Part shown: positions 7,856 to 15,607 of the stretch, one piece after another | Numbering within the stretch: the first letter of the stretch is position 1 | How the letters are laid out: every line of letters begins with the position of its first letter | Source: Kitasatospora aureofaciens | GTDB taxonomy: Bacteria; Actinomycetota; Actinomycetes; Streptomycetales; Streptomycetaceae | NCBI RefSeq assembly: GCF_019192735.1 | Contig: NZ_JAHTKP010000033.1 | Span: forward strand, 1-64,000 | Length of the DNA: 64,000 bases | Direction: 5' to 3' | Program-made: the position numbers and the translations under genes | The notes under the pieces: generated by a model | Database searches by the model: none | What the model saw: the letters and a program-made list of their open reading frames with translations, nothing else | Told to the model about the DNA's origin: nothing

Positions 7856-8694
7856 GCACCGACTTCCAACAGGCCCGGCTGTCCCTCGGTGCGCGTCTCC
7901 GTGAGTTGCGCACCGAGGCGGGCGTGAACGGCCGCGACCTGGCCGCCCGGCTGGGCTGGCCGGCGTCGAAGGTCTCGAAGCTGGAGAACGGCAAGCAGAC
8001 GGCCACTCCCGCCGACCTTCAAGCGTGGGCCGAGGCCGTTGGCCGGCCCGAGTCGGCCGGCGAGTTGAAGGGGCGGCTCCAGGGCTTGGAGTCCCGGTAC
8101 CGGGCGTGGAAGCGAATCCTTGCGGGTGGGCACCGGGCGCGTCAGGCGGTGGGGGTCTCCCACAGCCAGGAGACCACGGTGACCACCGGCTACGAACCGG
8201 GCATCGTCCCGGGGATCTTCCAGATCGCCGAGTACACCCGCCACGTCCTCGCCCATGCGACCGACCTGCATGACGGCCCCCGGGACATCGAGGAGGGCGT
8301 CCGAGCCCGAATGCGCCGTCAGGAATCGTTGTATCAGCCCGGCAAGCGGTTCCGGTTCATCATGGCCGAGGCCGCGCTCTATGTGCAGATCTGCCCGCCC
8401 GACATCCTTGCGGCGCAACTCGACCGACTCGGTGGACTGCTGGGGCTCGACAACGTCGAGCTTGGGATCGTCCCGCTCGGCGCCCAGGTCTCTGTAGTCC
8501 CGAAACATGGATTCTGGATCTACGATGACCGACTTGCGATCGTCGAGACGTGGAACATCGAGATGTGGCTCGACGACCACGCCGACATCCAGCTGTACAA
8601 GAAGGTCTGGGGGAAGCTGCACATAGCGGCGGTATACGGTCCGACAGCTCATCGGCTGATCGCCCGCGCTCGGTCCTCTCTGACAGCTATGTGA
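7852..8694 (+). CDS. XRE-family regulator with DUF5753 domain
   Basis: 280 residues. The helix-turn-helix is at residues 7-65 (LGARLRELRTEAGVNGRDLA ... SKVSKLENGKQT). The DUF5753 ligand/partner domain follows (YEPGIVPGIFQIAEYTRHVL ... LGIVPLGAQVSVVPKHGFWIYDD). Unlike the relative at 5083 it carries no DUF397. GTG 7852 overlaps the DUF6879 stop. TACCCT (7839-7844), seven bases before the GTG, could also give a leaderless transcript of this gene alone. It lies just upstream of the run of tiny genes leading to the PIMT homologue and is a candidate regulator of that run. Confidence 0.9.
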   Translation: MSTDFQQARLSLGARLRELRTEAGVNGRDLAARLGWPASKVSKLENGKQTATPADLQAWAEAVGRPESAGELKGRLQGLESRYRAWKRILAGGHRARQAVGVSHSQETTVTTGYEPGIVPGIFQIAEYTRHVLAHATDLHDGPRDIEEGVRARMRRQESLYQPGKRFRFIMAEAALYVQICPPDILAAQLDRLGGLLGLDNVELGIVPLGAQVSVVPKHGFWIYDDRLAIVETWNIEMWLDDHADIQLYKKVWGKLHIAAVYGPTAHRLIARARSSLTAM

Positions 8695-8781
8695 GCAACT
8701 ATCGGAACATCGACGGAGCGTAGGAGAAATCCCGAGCAATCCGCGCCATGTCGGGCAATCTCAGCTTCTACCTTGCTGGTC

Positions 8782-9021
8782 ATGGCAGATCAACCGGCCT
8801 CCGCGAGGCTGCCGGGCGGCTATCCGTCGGCGGCAGGCCTCAACTCCGAGCAGCTGCACGGACGCAGGTGCCGAAGGTGCGGCGCCGAGGGGACACAGGA
8901 CGCCCCGCTCGTCGCGGCCGGCCACGTCTACACGGCCACCTGCCGTGGCTCGGCGCCGCTCGGCTGGCCCGTCACCGCGCACCCGGGCGTTTGCCCCACC
9001 CCACACGAGGAGGTCAAGTGA
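8782..9021 (+). CDS. Small zinc-ribbon-like protein
   Basis: 79 residues with four cysteines (CRRC, then single Cys in ATCRGS and GVCPTP), resembling a small zinc ribbon. No family is recognised. TACCTT (8769-8774) is seven bases before ATG 8782, so a leaderless promoter probably drives this and the following genes. The stop overlaps the next start in GTGA. The protein is first in a coupled run of small genes ending with the PIMT homologue. Confidence 0.6.
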   Translation: MADQPASARLPGGYPSAAGLNSEQLHGRRCRRCGAEGTQDAPLVAAGHVYTATCRGSAPLGWPVTAHPGVCPTPHEEVK

Positions 9022-9206
9022 CCACCCTGGAGCAGCAGCCCGAACACGATGGGACCACGCCGGACCTGGACACCGGGACTGGCGGGTACTGCCAGGACTG
9101 CGGCGACTACGGCTTCGGCCTGTACGCCGGGATGCGAACCGCTCTCACGGACTGGATCACCAAGCACGTCGGGTGCCCCAGTCCCAGCGCGGCGGATACC
9201 CGGTGA
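9018..9206 (+). CDS. 62-residue protein with CxxC motif
   Basis: The GTG start overlaps the stop of the preceding gene by four bases (GTGA), and its own end overlaps the next start in the same way. After an acidic N-terminus it has GYCQDCGDYGFGLYAG and a third Cys in HVGCPSP, suggesting a minimal metal-binding or disulfide-bearing module. No homologous family is recognised. The coupling on both sides is the main evidence that it is translated. Confidence 0.55.
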   Translation: MTTLEQQPEHDGTTPDLDTGTGGYCQDCGDYGFGLYAGMRTALTDWITKHVGCPSPSAADTR

Positions 9207-9358
9207 CCGACGACCTGGACGACTGCCGCGACATCGCCGGTCGACACCGTCACGGCCTCCGCGATCCCCGACGGCTCGTCGCGGCCTACGCCGTATCGCT
9301 GACCGGTATCTGTGCCTTCGTTTCGGCACTGCTGACGATCTGCCGCACGGGTTCGTAG
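9203..9358 (+). CDS. 51-residue protein with one hydrophobic segment
   Basis: Begins with GTG overlapping the previous stop (GTGA). The N-terminal half is polar (CRDIAGRHRHGLRDPRR). The C-terminal half contains one likely transmembrane helix (LVAAYAVSLTGICAFVSALL). This gives a single-pass small membrane protein with a short tail ending CRTGS. Function unknown. Evidence is limited to operon position, coupling and a plausible topology. Confidence 0.45.
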   Translation: MTDDLDDCRDIAGRHRHGLRDPRRLVAAYAVSLTGICAFVSALLTICRTGS

Positions 9359-9485
9359 GCCACACAGACTCCCGCCCCGGCCGTCATCCCTGGCAGGCAG
9401 CCGACCGGAGCGGGTTCCGCACCACCGAACGGCCCCAAGGCGTCATCCGGCGCCTGGGAACCCCACAGCGTGAGGAGGCACCAGT

Positions 9486-9578
9486 ATGACCACTCCCGAA
9501 CCGGCCCCGTCGCCGGCTCCCCCTGGGCCCGGGCCGATGCATCCGGTGACCGCGAAGACCACCACCACGACCAAGTAG
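9486..9578 (+). CDS. 30-residue Pro/Thr-rich peptide
   Basis: ATG 9486 follows a strong ribosome-binding site (GGAGG, seven bases upstream). The peptide is Pro-rich (EPAPSPAPPGPGP) and ends in a run of five Thr and a Lys. The next gene's Shine-Dalgarno overlaps its stop codon. It could be a leader peptide, a RiPP-like precursor without Cys, Asp or Ser, or simply a coupling frame for the following gene. No function is asserted. Confidence 0.4.
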   Translation: MTTPEPAPSPAPPGPGPMHPVTAKTTTTTK

Positions 9579-9587
9579 GAGGCATCC

Positions 9588-9740
9588 ATGGGATGGGGCA
9601 CCGGTAAGGGCGGATCCAGCGGCGGCAGCAGCGGATCCAACGAGGGCGGCCAGGGCAAGCACGCGGGCGACAAGGACCCGAACCCGGACAGGTCGTCCGG
9701 CACGACCACGGGCAAGCACGGCAAGGGCAAGGACAAGTAG
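9588..9740 (+). CDS. 50-residue Gly/Lys-rich peptide, possible PIMT substrate
   Basis: ATG 9588 is preceded by AGGAGG with ideal spacing. The sequence begins MGWGTGKGGSSGG, has a central acidic stretch AGDKDPNPDRSSG (Asp at 28, 30 and 34) and a basic tail TGKHGKGKDK (Asp 49). It is hydrophilic and probably unstructured, with no signal peptide. The stop TAG shares its G with the GTG start of the PIMT-like methyltransferase gene, so the two are produced together. PIMT homologues in RiPP loci convert a precursor Asp to aspartimide, and this peptide is the natural candidate substrate. That role is inferred from context only. Confidence 0.6.
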   Translation: MGWGTGKGGSSGGSSGSNEGGQGKHAGDKDPNPDRSSGTTTGKHGKGKDK

Positions 9741-10930
9741 TGACGGAACAGCAGGACAACCCGGAGCAGGCCGCCATGCGCGGCCTGCTCCGGGCCGTAT
9801 CGCGCACCCGTGGCCACGACGTGGCCCCCGAGTGGCAACAGGCCACCCTGTCGGTCCCGCGTCACCGATTCCTCCCCGGCCTGATCTGGCTCATCGACGG
9901 CGACGGCTACCGGTCCTGCGACCGTGGGTTCGATCCTCTGGGTTGGGCCGATGCCGCCTACACGGACGAGGCCGTCGTCACCCAGGTCAACGACGGCATC
10001 GAGCCGGAGGACCCGGACGACGTCTGGCCGTCGTGCTCGGCGTCGGCCCCCTCCATCGTCTTCAAGATGCTCGAAGCGATGGAACTCAGCCCCGGCATGC
10101 GTGTGCTGGAGATCGGCGCAGGCACCGGCTATACCGCTGCACTGCTCGCTCACCGGCTCGGTGATGCCAACGTGACGACGATCGAGGTCGACCCGGGGTT
10201 GGCCGACCGGGCCCGCGCCACACTCAAAGCCAACGGCTACGCGCCCACCGTCGTCTGCGGGGACGGACGCCTCGGATGGGGCCCGGAGGCGCCGTACGAC
10301 CGGGTGGTGGCCACCTGTGCGGTGCGGCGAATCCCGGCCGCGTGGATCCGCCAGGTCAGGCCCGGCAGCGGGGTCCTGGCCCCGTGGGACAACCCGTGGA
10401 TCTGCGGCGGCCTCCTGGATCTGACCGTCGGAAACGATGGTGCGGCCGTCGGTCGGTACGAGCCGGACAGCGCATTCATGCTGATGCGTACCCAGCGCCA
10501 GGCTCTGAGCGTGTATCGGGACGTCGTCAAGGACGACCACCACCCGGACGAGTCCACGACGGCCTTCGATCCGTGGTCGGTGGCCGACTCCCCGTTCGAG
10601 ACCCAGTTCGCCCTCGGCCACCGCCTCGGCGACCTCTGGTACGCCTGGCACCACGATCCCGACGTGGACGGCGTCGAAACCCGCCTCTGGGTCGCCACCA
10701 CCGATGCCACGTCGTGGGCTGCGGTCGACTGGGACGGCACCAAGGACGCCGAGCGGTACACGGTGTGGCAGCACGGGCCCCGACGCGTCTGGAACGAGGT
10801 CGAGGCCGCGTACCAGTGGTGGCTGGACAACGGCCGGCCGGGGCCGACAAGGCTCGGCCTGACCATCACACCCGGGGGTGACCACCGGGCCTGGCTCGAC
10901 GATCCGGCGAACAGCTGGCCTCTCCGGTAG
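9740..10930 (+). CDS. Protein-L-isoaspartate O-methyltransferase homologue (possible RiPP-modifying type)
   Basis: 396 residues. The SAM-binding Rossmann core is of the PIMT family: CSASAPSIVFKMLEAMEL then VLEIGAGTGYTAALLA (motif I, about residue 135) and TTIEVDPGLADRAR. Housekeeping PIMT enzymes are about 220 residues and repair isoaspartate. The extra C-terminal domain of about 170 residues here (after YDRVVATCAVRRIPAAWIRQ) is typical of the methyltransferases found beside small-peptide genes in actinomycetes (the FxLD-system and aspartimide-forming types). No lanthipeptide dehydratase or ATP-grasp ligase is nearby, so the lone peptide-plus-PIMT layout resembles imiditide loci. GTG 9740 overlaps the preceding peptide stop. 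The gene converges on the HelD-like gene. Confidence 0.85.
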   Translation: MTEQQDNPEQAAMRGLLRAVSRTRGHDVAPEWQQATLSVPRHRFLPGLIWLIDGDGYRSCDRGFDPLGWADAAYTDEAVVTQVNDGIEPEDPDDVWPSCSASAPSIVFKMLEAMELSPGMRVLEIGAGTGYTAALLAHRLGDANVTTIEVDPGLADRARATLKANGYAPTVVCGDGRLGWGPEAPYDRVVATCAVRRIPAAWIRQVRPGSGVLAPWDNPWICGGLLDLTVGNDGAAVGRYEPDSAFMLMRTQRQALSVYRDVVKDDHHPDESTTAFDPWSVADSPFETQFALGHRLGDLWYAWHHDPDVDGVETRLWVATTDATSWAAVDWDGTKDAERYTVWQHGPRRVWNEVEAAYQWWLDNGRPGPTRLGLTITPGGDHRAWLDDPANSWPLR

Positions 10931-10981
10931 GCGATACGCTCGACCCCTCCGGGCAGAGGAGCACCGGGTGGACGAGGACCG

Positions 10982-13069
10982 TCACCCGCGGACCGCCGCA
11001 CCGCCCTGCACGCCCGTCAGGGGCCCCGGCAGCGGGCGGGTGTGCAGGACGTCGAGACGGGAGACCGCCCGGGTGAGCACCACGTAGAGGCGGTGCAGGC
11101 CGCGCGGTTCGGCCTCGACGATCGCAGCGGGTTCGAGGACGATCACGTGGTCGTACTCAAGTCCCTTGACCAGCGAGGCCGGTAGCACGGTGACCCGCGC
11201 CGCGCCGCCCACCTCGTCGACGCCCGCGGCCGGCACCCCGGCCGCCGCCAGCGCTGCCGCCGTCCGCGGCGCCTCCGCGTCCGCCGTGATCACGGCGATC
11301 GAGCCCTCGCGCTCCAGCGCTGCTCGGACGGCTTCCACCACTTCCCCTTCGCTGCTGGTGATATGACGAACCGTCACCTCACCATCCCGCCGCAGCGACA
11401 CCGCCGCCGACACGTCCACGTCGAGCGCCTCCAGCACCCGGTTGGCGAGCGCCGTCACCGCCGCCGGCACCCGGAAGCCCGTCGTCAGCGGCACCACCGC
11501 CGCCTCCGGCTTGCCGAGGTGGGCCAGTTGCTCGGGCCAACTGCGGGCCGCCCAGGGCACGGTGGCCTGCGCGAGGTCGCCGAGGACGGTGAGCGAGCCG
11601 AAGCCGCTGCGGCGGGCGATCGCGCGGCACTGCATCGGCGAGAGGTCCTGCGCCTCGTCGACGACGACGTGCCCGAACCCGGCCGGGCGCTCGATCAGGC
11701 CCGCGACCTCGTCGAGCAGGATCAGGTCGTGCACCGACCAGGCCGCGCTCCGCTCCGAGCGCGGTGCACGCCGCCGGCGGATCGCCGCCTGTTCGGCCTC
11801 GTCCAGCAGACCGTCCCCGGCCGCCTCCAACACCGCTGGGTCACCCAGGAGTTCGGCCACCACCGTCTCCGCGCGGACGGCCGGCCAGGCGGCGTCCAGG
11901 AAGGCCTTCACCGGCCGGCTGCGCCCGATCCGCGCCTGCCACGTCCCGCTCCTGACGCCCGTCCGCCGCTCGGCCCGGTCCTGGAGGGCCGCCACCACCC
12001 GGGTCCGCAGGTGCTCCCGCCCGATCGCGTACGGCACGCCCTGGCCACGCACCTCGGCGGTCAGCCGGTCCAGCTCCTCGCCCGGGACCCGCCAGCGGTA
12101 CGAGCCCTCCGGGACCACCAGCGGCTCCGCGCCCGCCACCCGGATCCGGGCGCGCAGGGCGCGACTCAGGACGGCCGCCATCCGCGCGTCCTGTTTGACG
12201 GCGGCGGCTCGTTCGTCGTCCTCGGCCCGGACGGGGTGGGCGGCGACCAGGTCCTCGACGGTGCACTGGGCGACGTCGATCTCGCCCAGCGCGGGCAGGA
12301 CTTCGGCGATGTAGCGCAGGAACGTCCGGTTCGGGCCGATGACCAGCAGGCCACCGCGCCGGATCCGCTGCGGGTGGGTGTAGAGCAGGTACGCGGCGCG
12401 GTGCAGGCCGACGGCGGTCTTGCCGCTGCCCGGCGCGCCCTGCACGCACACCGACTCGCCCAACCCGCCCCGCACCAGCGCGTCCTGGTCGGGCTGGATG
12501 GTGGCGACGATGTCGCGCATCGGGCCGGTGCGGGGGCGCTCGATCTCGGCGGCCAGGAGGCCACCGCCGGGGGCGCCCGCAGCGGGCTCGCCGAGCCGCT
12601 CGTCCTCCAGCCCGGTCAGGTCCTCGGGCACGCCCGGGCTCGACGGCGCCCAGCCGAACCGGCGCCGCCGGGCCAGGCCGAGCGGGTCGTGGGCGCCCGC
12701 CTGGTAGAACACCCGGGACACCGGGGCCCGCCAGTCGATCACCAAGGGCTGCGCGGCCGGGTCCTCGGAGATGCGGCGGCGGCCCACGTAGTAGCGCTGG
12801 CGGCGGTGGTCCCCGGCCTGCGGGGCGTCGTCGAAGTCGAGCCGGCCGAAGAACGCCGGGCTGTCCGGCAGGTCCGCCATGTGCCGGGCCCGGGTGCGGA
12901 GGTAGCGGCCGAGCGCCTCCGCACTGGCGCCGTCGCCGGACACGTCCTCCCCCGCGATCACCTGGTACCCCGCATCGTCGACCTGCCGCGCGAGCGCCTC
13001 CCGGCACCGGGCCACATATGCCCGCTCCCGCACGAGCTCGCCGTCGATCCCCTCGATCCCGTCCACCAC
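10982..13069 (-). CDS. HelD-like UvrD/Rep-superfamily helicase
   Basis: About 695 residues. A coiled N-terminal region is followed by a Walker A motif (GAPGSGKTAVGLHR, about residue 211), the Walker B box (VVVDEAQDLSPMQC, about 471) and later superfamily 1A motifs (TTGFRVP, LVKGLEYDHVIVL, LYVVLTRAVSRLD). This is the architecture of actinobacterial HelD/HelR, which removes stalled RNA polymerase from DNA and in some species rescues polymerase from rifamycins. GTG 13069 has GGAGG six bases upstream. ATG 13129 is an alternative. I see no long GGGGCTTGC-type inverted repeat upstream, so rifamycin induction is not supported here. It diverges from the phosphatase at 13213. Confidence 0.9.
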   Translation of the reverse strand: MVDGIEGIDGELVRERAYVARCREALARQVDDAGYQVIAGEDVSGDGASAEALGRYLRTRARHMADLPDSPAFFGRLDFDDAPQAGDHRRQRYYVGRRRISEDPAAQPLVIDWRAPVSRVFYQAGAHDPLGLARRRRFGWAPSSPGVPEDLTGLEDERLGEPAAGAPGGGLLAAEIERPRTGPMRDIVATIQPDQDALVRGGLGESVCVQGAPGSGKTAVGLHRAAYLLYTHPQRIRRGGLLVIGPNRTFLRYIAEVLPALGEIDVAQCTVEDLVAAHPVRAEDDERAAAVKQDARMAAVLSRALRARIRVAGAEPLVVPEGSYRWRVPGEELDRLTAEVRGQGVPYAIGREHLRTRVVAALQDRAERRTGVRSGTWQARIGRSRPVKAFLDAAWPAVRAETVVAELLGDPAVLEAAGDGLLDEAEQAAIRRRRAPRSERSAAWSVHDLILLDEVAGLIERPAGFGHVVVDEAQDLSPMQCRAIARRSGFGSLTVLGDLAQATVPWAARSWPEQLAHLGKPEAAVVPLTTGFRVPAAVTALANRVLEALDVDVSAAVSLRRDGEVTVRHITSSEGEVVEAVRAALEREGSIAVITADAEAPRTAAALAAAGVPAAGVDEVGGAARVTVLPASLVKGLEYDHVIVLEPAAIVEAEPRGLHRLYVVLTRAVSRLDVLHTRPLPGPLTGVQGGAAVRG

Positions 13070-13212
13070 GCTGCGCCTCCGCGTCCGTCGCTGCCGACTG
13101 CCGACTGCCGGCCGTACGGCGGCCAGCATAGCTGAACTCGGTTAAGAGTTTTCACGAGTAAAGATCATTCCTGAGTAGCGTGCAGGCCTGTCGACCTGGC
13201 TACAGTGCGGGG

Positions 13213-13950
13213 ATGACAACGCGTCACATCACCTTCGACCAGCTCCACAACTTCCGCGACCTCGGCGGCTACCCCGCCACCGGCGGACGGTCCGTGCGCT
13301 GGGGTCTGCTCTACCGCTCCGACTCCCTCGGCAAGCTCACCTCGCCCGCCGACCTCGCCCGCCTGCGCGACGAGCTCGGCGTCCGGACCGTCATCGACCT
13401 GCGCTACCCCTGGGAGATCGAGGCCAAGGGCCGGGTGCCCGACCTCGACGGCCTCGCCTACCACAACCTCTCCATCGAGCACCGGCCCTACGACCAGGCC
13501 GAGATCGACCCCGGGCTCGACCCCTGGCGCTACCTCGCCGACCGCTTCGCCGAGGTCGCCGAGGACGGGGTGAAGGAGATCCGCCAGGTCCTCGACGTGA
13601 TCACGGAGGCCGACGAACCGCTCGTCTTCCACTGCGCCTCCGGCAAGGACCGCACCGGCCTCATCGCCGCCCTCGTCCTCACCCTCCTCGGCGTCCCCGA
13701 GGACGACATCGCCGCCGACTTCGCCCTCACCGAGCTCGCCACCCCGCACTTCATCGCCGACTGGCATGCCGCGAACCCCGGCCGCACCCTCCGCTGGCCC
13801 GGCTACGGCCGCGCCCCCGAAACCGTCATCCGCCTCACCCTCGCCGACCTCGCCGCCCGCTACGGCTCCGTCGAGGGCTACATCACCGGCACCCTCGGCG
13901 TCGACCGCGACGGGATCGACGCCCTCCGGGCGCGGCTACTCACGGCCTGA
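13213..13950 (+). CDS. Tyrosine-type protein phosphatase (Y_phosphatase3 type)
   Basis: 245 residues. The PTP loop is complete: HCASGKDRTGLIAAL (Cys nucleophile and Arg, about residue 140). The N-terminal signature NFRDLGGYPATGGRSVRWGLLYRS is typical of bacterial dual-specificity/lipid-type phosphatases related to MptpB. No secretion signal is present, so it should act in the cytoplasm on phosphoprotein or phosphoinositide-like substrates. TACAGT (13201-13206) lies six bases before ATG 13213, indicating a leaderless message. No partner kinase is adjacent. Confidence 0.9.
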   Translation: MTTRHITFDQLHNFRDLGGYPATGGRSVRWGLLYRSDSLGKLTSPADLARLRDELGVRTVIDLRYPWEIEAKGRVPDLDGLAYHNLSIEHRPYDQAEIDPGLDPWRYLADRFAEVAEDGVKEIRQVLDVITEADEPLVFHCASGKDRTGLIAALVLTLLGVPEDDIAADFALTELATPHFIADWHAANPGRTLRWPGYGRAPETVIRLTLADLAARYGSVEGYITGTLGVDRDGIDALRARLLTA

Positions 13951-14116
13951 TCACGCCCGCGGCCGGCCACCGACACTGACGGCACGTCAACGTACGGGAC
14001 CAGGGCTGGAGTTCACCCGAATTGAGGTTGACCTAAACATGTCACACCTCGTTGCCGTGCCCCTTCCGCGCTGCCAGGATCGGGTCACTGTCCACACGAA
14101 CCAATGGGAGAAACCC

Positions 14117-14377
14117 ATGCGGATGCGTAACGTTCTGCCCGTCGCCCTGCTGATCGCGGCCGGCCTGCTTGCCGGCGCGAACACCGCCTCGGCGGCCGGG
14201 TACCCCGGCTTCCAGTGCTTCAAGACCACCGACCGCGTCGAGTACTGCAGCGACGCCAAGGTCAAGAACCACGCCGTGGGCGCTGCCTGGATCAAGACCT
14301 GCCCGGCCGACGTCGTCGCGCACATCAGCAAGCCCTACGTCCTGGCGAGCCGCCCCTCCGGCGCACACAGCTGTTAA
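14117..14377 (+). CDS. Small secreted Cys-rich protein
   Basis: 86 residues. A Sec signal peptide (RMRNVLPVALLIAAGLLAG) ends at a likely AxA cleavage site (NTASAAG), leaving about 59 mature residues with four cysteines (FQCFK, VEYCSD, KTCPAD and the C-terminal Cys). Two disulfides are likely outside the cell. GGGAG lies six bases before ATG 14117, and a strong terminator follows 12 bases after the stop, so it is a single-gene transcript. No family is recognised. Confidence 0.8.
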   Translation: MRMRNVLPVALLIAAGLLAGANTASAAGYPGFQCFKTTDRVEYCSDAKVKNHAVGAAWIKTCPADVVAHISKPYVLASRPSGAHSC

Positions 14378-14389
14378 CACCCGACCCTG

Positions 14390-14421
14390 AGCCCGCCCGG
14401 CAGACACCTGCCGGGCGGGCT
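14390..14421 (+). terminator. Terminator hairpin after the secreted protein gene
   Basis: A perfect 14-bp stem (14390-14403 with 14408-14421, core AGCCCGCCCGGCAG) closes a four-base ACAC loop. There is no T-tract, which is normal for terminators in this group. It sits just after the stop at 14377. Confidence 0.85.
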
Positions 14422-14565
14422 CGGCCGTCGCACCAACCGGCCCGGACCGGGCGACGGGGAGCTACCGCCGACGCAGCTTGCCCGGGGCCTTCGGCCGGGC
14501 CAGGGCGGTGGCCGTCGCGGGCCGATGGACGGGGCGGACCGGGCCGGCCAGGAGGCGGCTGTGAC

Positions 14566-15468
14566 TCAGGCCCGCCGCCGGCGCGGCCCGCCCGAACGCC
14601 CGCCACCACCCTGCGGCTTACCGCCCCCGCGCGGCTTGCCGGGGACCGCCGAGGCCGTCTCGGGCCAGTGGGTGGGGCGAACCAAGCCGGCCGGGAGGCG
14701 GGTGGTGGCGTCACCCCGAGCGGCGTTGAGCTGGGACTGGGTCAGGAAGAGCGCCTCGGTGAGGTCGGCGCCCGCCACGTTCGCGTCGCGGAGGTCGGCG
14801 CCGATCAGGTCGGCGAGGCGTAGATCCGCACCGCTCAGGTCGGCGGCGACGAGCAGCGCCCCGCGCAGGTTGGCGCCCCGCAGGTCGGCGCCGCGGAGGC
14901 GCGCGCCGAAGAGGTCGGCGCCACGGTGTTCGCGGCGGCGGGGGACGGCGGCGCGGACGAGTTCGCCGGCACGCAGCAGCAGGTCGCTGACGTGCTGCCG
15001 GTGGGCGGGGACGTCGACGGCGAGGATCTCCTCGGGGGTGCCGCCGGCGAGGCGGTCGGTGTCCTCCAGGGCCTGCCGGAGTTCGGCGTGGACGGGCGCC
15101 GCCGGCGCGAAGGTGAGCGCCTCGGTGAGGTAGGACAGCAGCTCGTGCAGCTGCCGGACCACCGGGAACACGTCGAACATCTGCCGCGCGCTCGCGGGCT
15201 CCTCGCGCCAGCTGCGTCCGCCGTACGTGATCTGCGAGACGCGCTGGCCGGCGCCGAAGCAGTCGTAGACGGTGCAGCCCTGGAAGCCCGTGTCCCGCAG
15301 CCGCTCGTGGATGCCACAGGTGAAGTCGGTCTGCAGGTTGCGGCAGGGGGTGCCGGCGGCCTTGTCGACGGCGAAGTCGGCGGTGGCGGCGAAGGGGAGG
15401 GCGACGCAGCAGAGCCCGAAGCAGTTGGTGCAGTCGGATCGGAGTTCGGTCGGCAGCGGGCCGCTCAC
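14566..15468 (-). CDS. Pentapeptide-repeat protein with Cys-rich N-terminal domain
   Basis: 300 residues. The C-terminal half has about ten A(D/N)LxG-type pentapeptide repeats (for example ADLFGARLRGADLRGANLRG and ADLIGADLRDANVAGADL), which form a right-handed beta-helix. The N-terminal half carries eleven cysteines in clusters (CTNCFGLCC, then single Cys in GTPCRN, FTCGIH, GCTVYDC), perhaps binding metal. A basic Gly/Pro/Arg tail ends the protein. GTG 15468 has GAAGGA upstream. Some pentapeptide proteins protect DNA gyrase, but nothing here shows that target. Confidence 0.85.
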   Translation of the reverse strand: MSGPLPTELRSDCTNCFGLCCVALPFAATADFAVDKAAGTPCRNLQTDFTCGIHERLRDTGFQGCTVYDCFGAGQRVSQITYGGRSWREEPASARQMFDVFPVVRQLHELLSYLTEALTFAPAAPVHAELRQALEDTDRLAGGTPEEILAVDVPAHRQHVSDLLLRAGELVRAAVPRRREHRGADLFGARLRGADLRGANLRGALLVAADLSGADLRLADLIGADLRDANVAGADLTEALFLTQSQLNAARGDATTRLPAGLVRPTHWPETASAVPGKPRGGGKPQGGGGRSGGPRRRRA

Positions 15469-15607
15469 GTGCTGTGGTCCTTCCGGCAGGAGGGCACCGT
15501 GGTCGTCCCGGTGCGTCGAACCCGCCAAGCCTACTGCGCCTCTGGCCACACCCAACCCTCCGGCCGTAAGGTACTCAGAGCACCTACGACTATTACGGGG
15601 GTAACCG

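Noticed and set aside
9740..10930. FxLD-type lanthipeptide cluster
   Set aside because: The methyltransferase type fits, but no FxLD precursor, LanB-like dehydratase or cyclase gene is in the neighbourhood.
10982..13200. Rifamycin-inducible control of the HelD-like gene
   Set aside because: No long inverted repeat of the GGGGCTTGC type is visible in the 144-base upstream gap.
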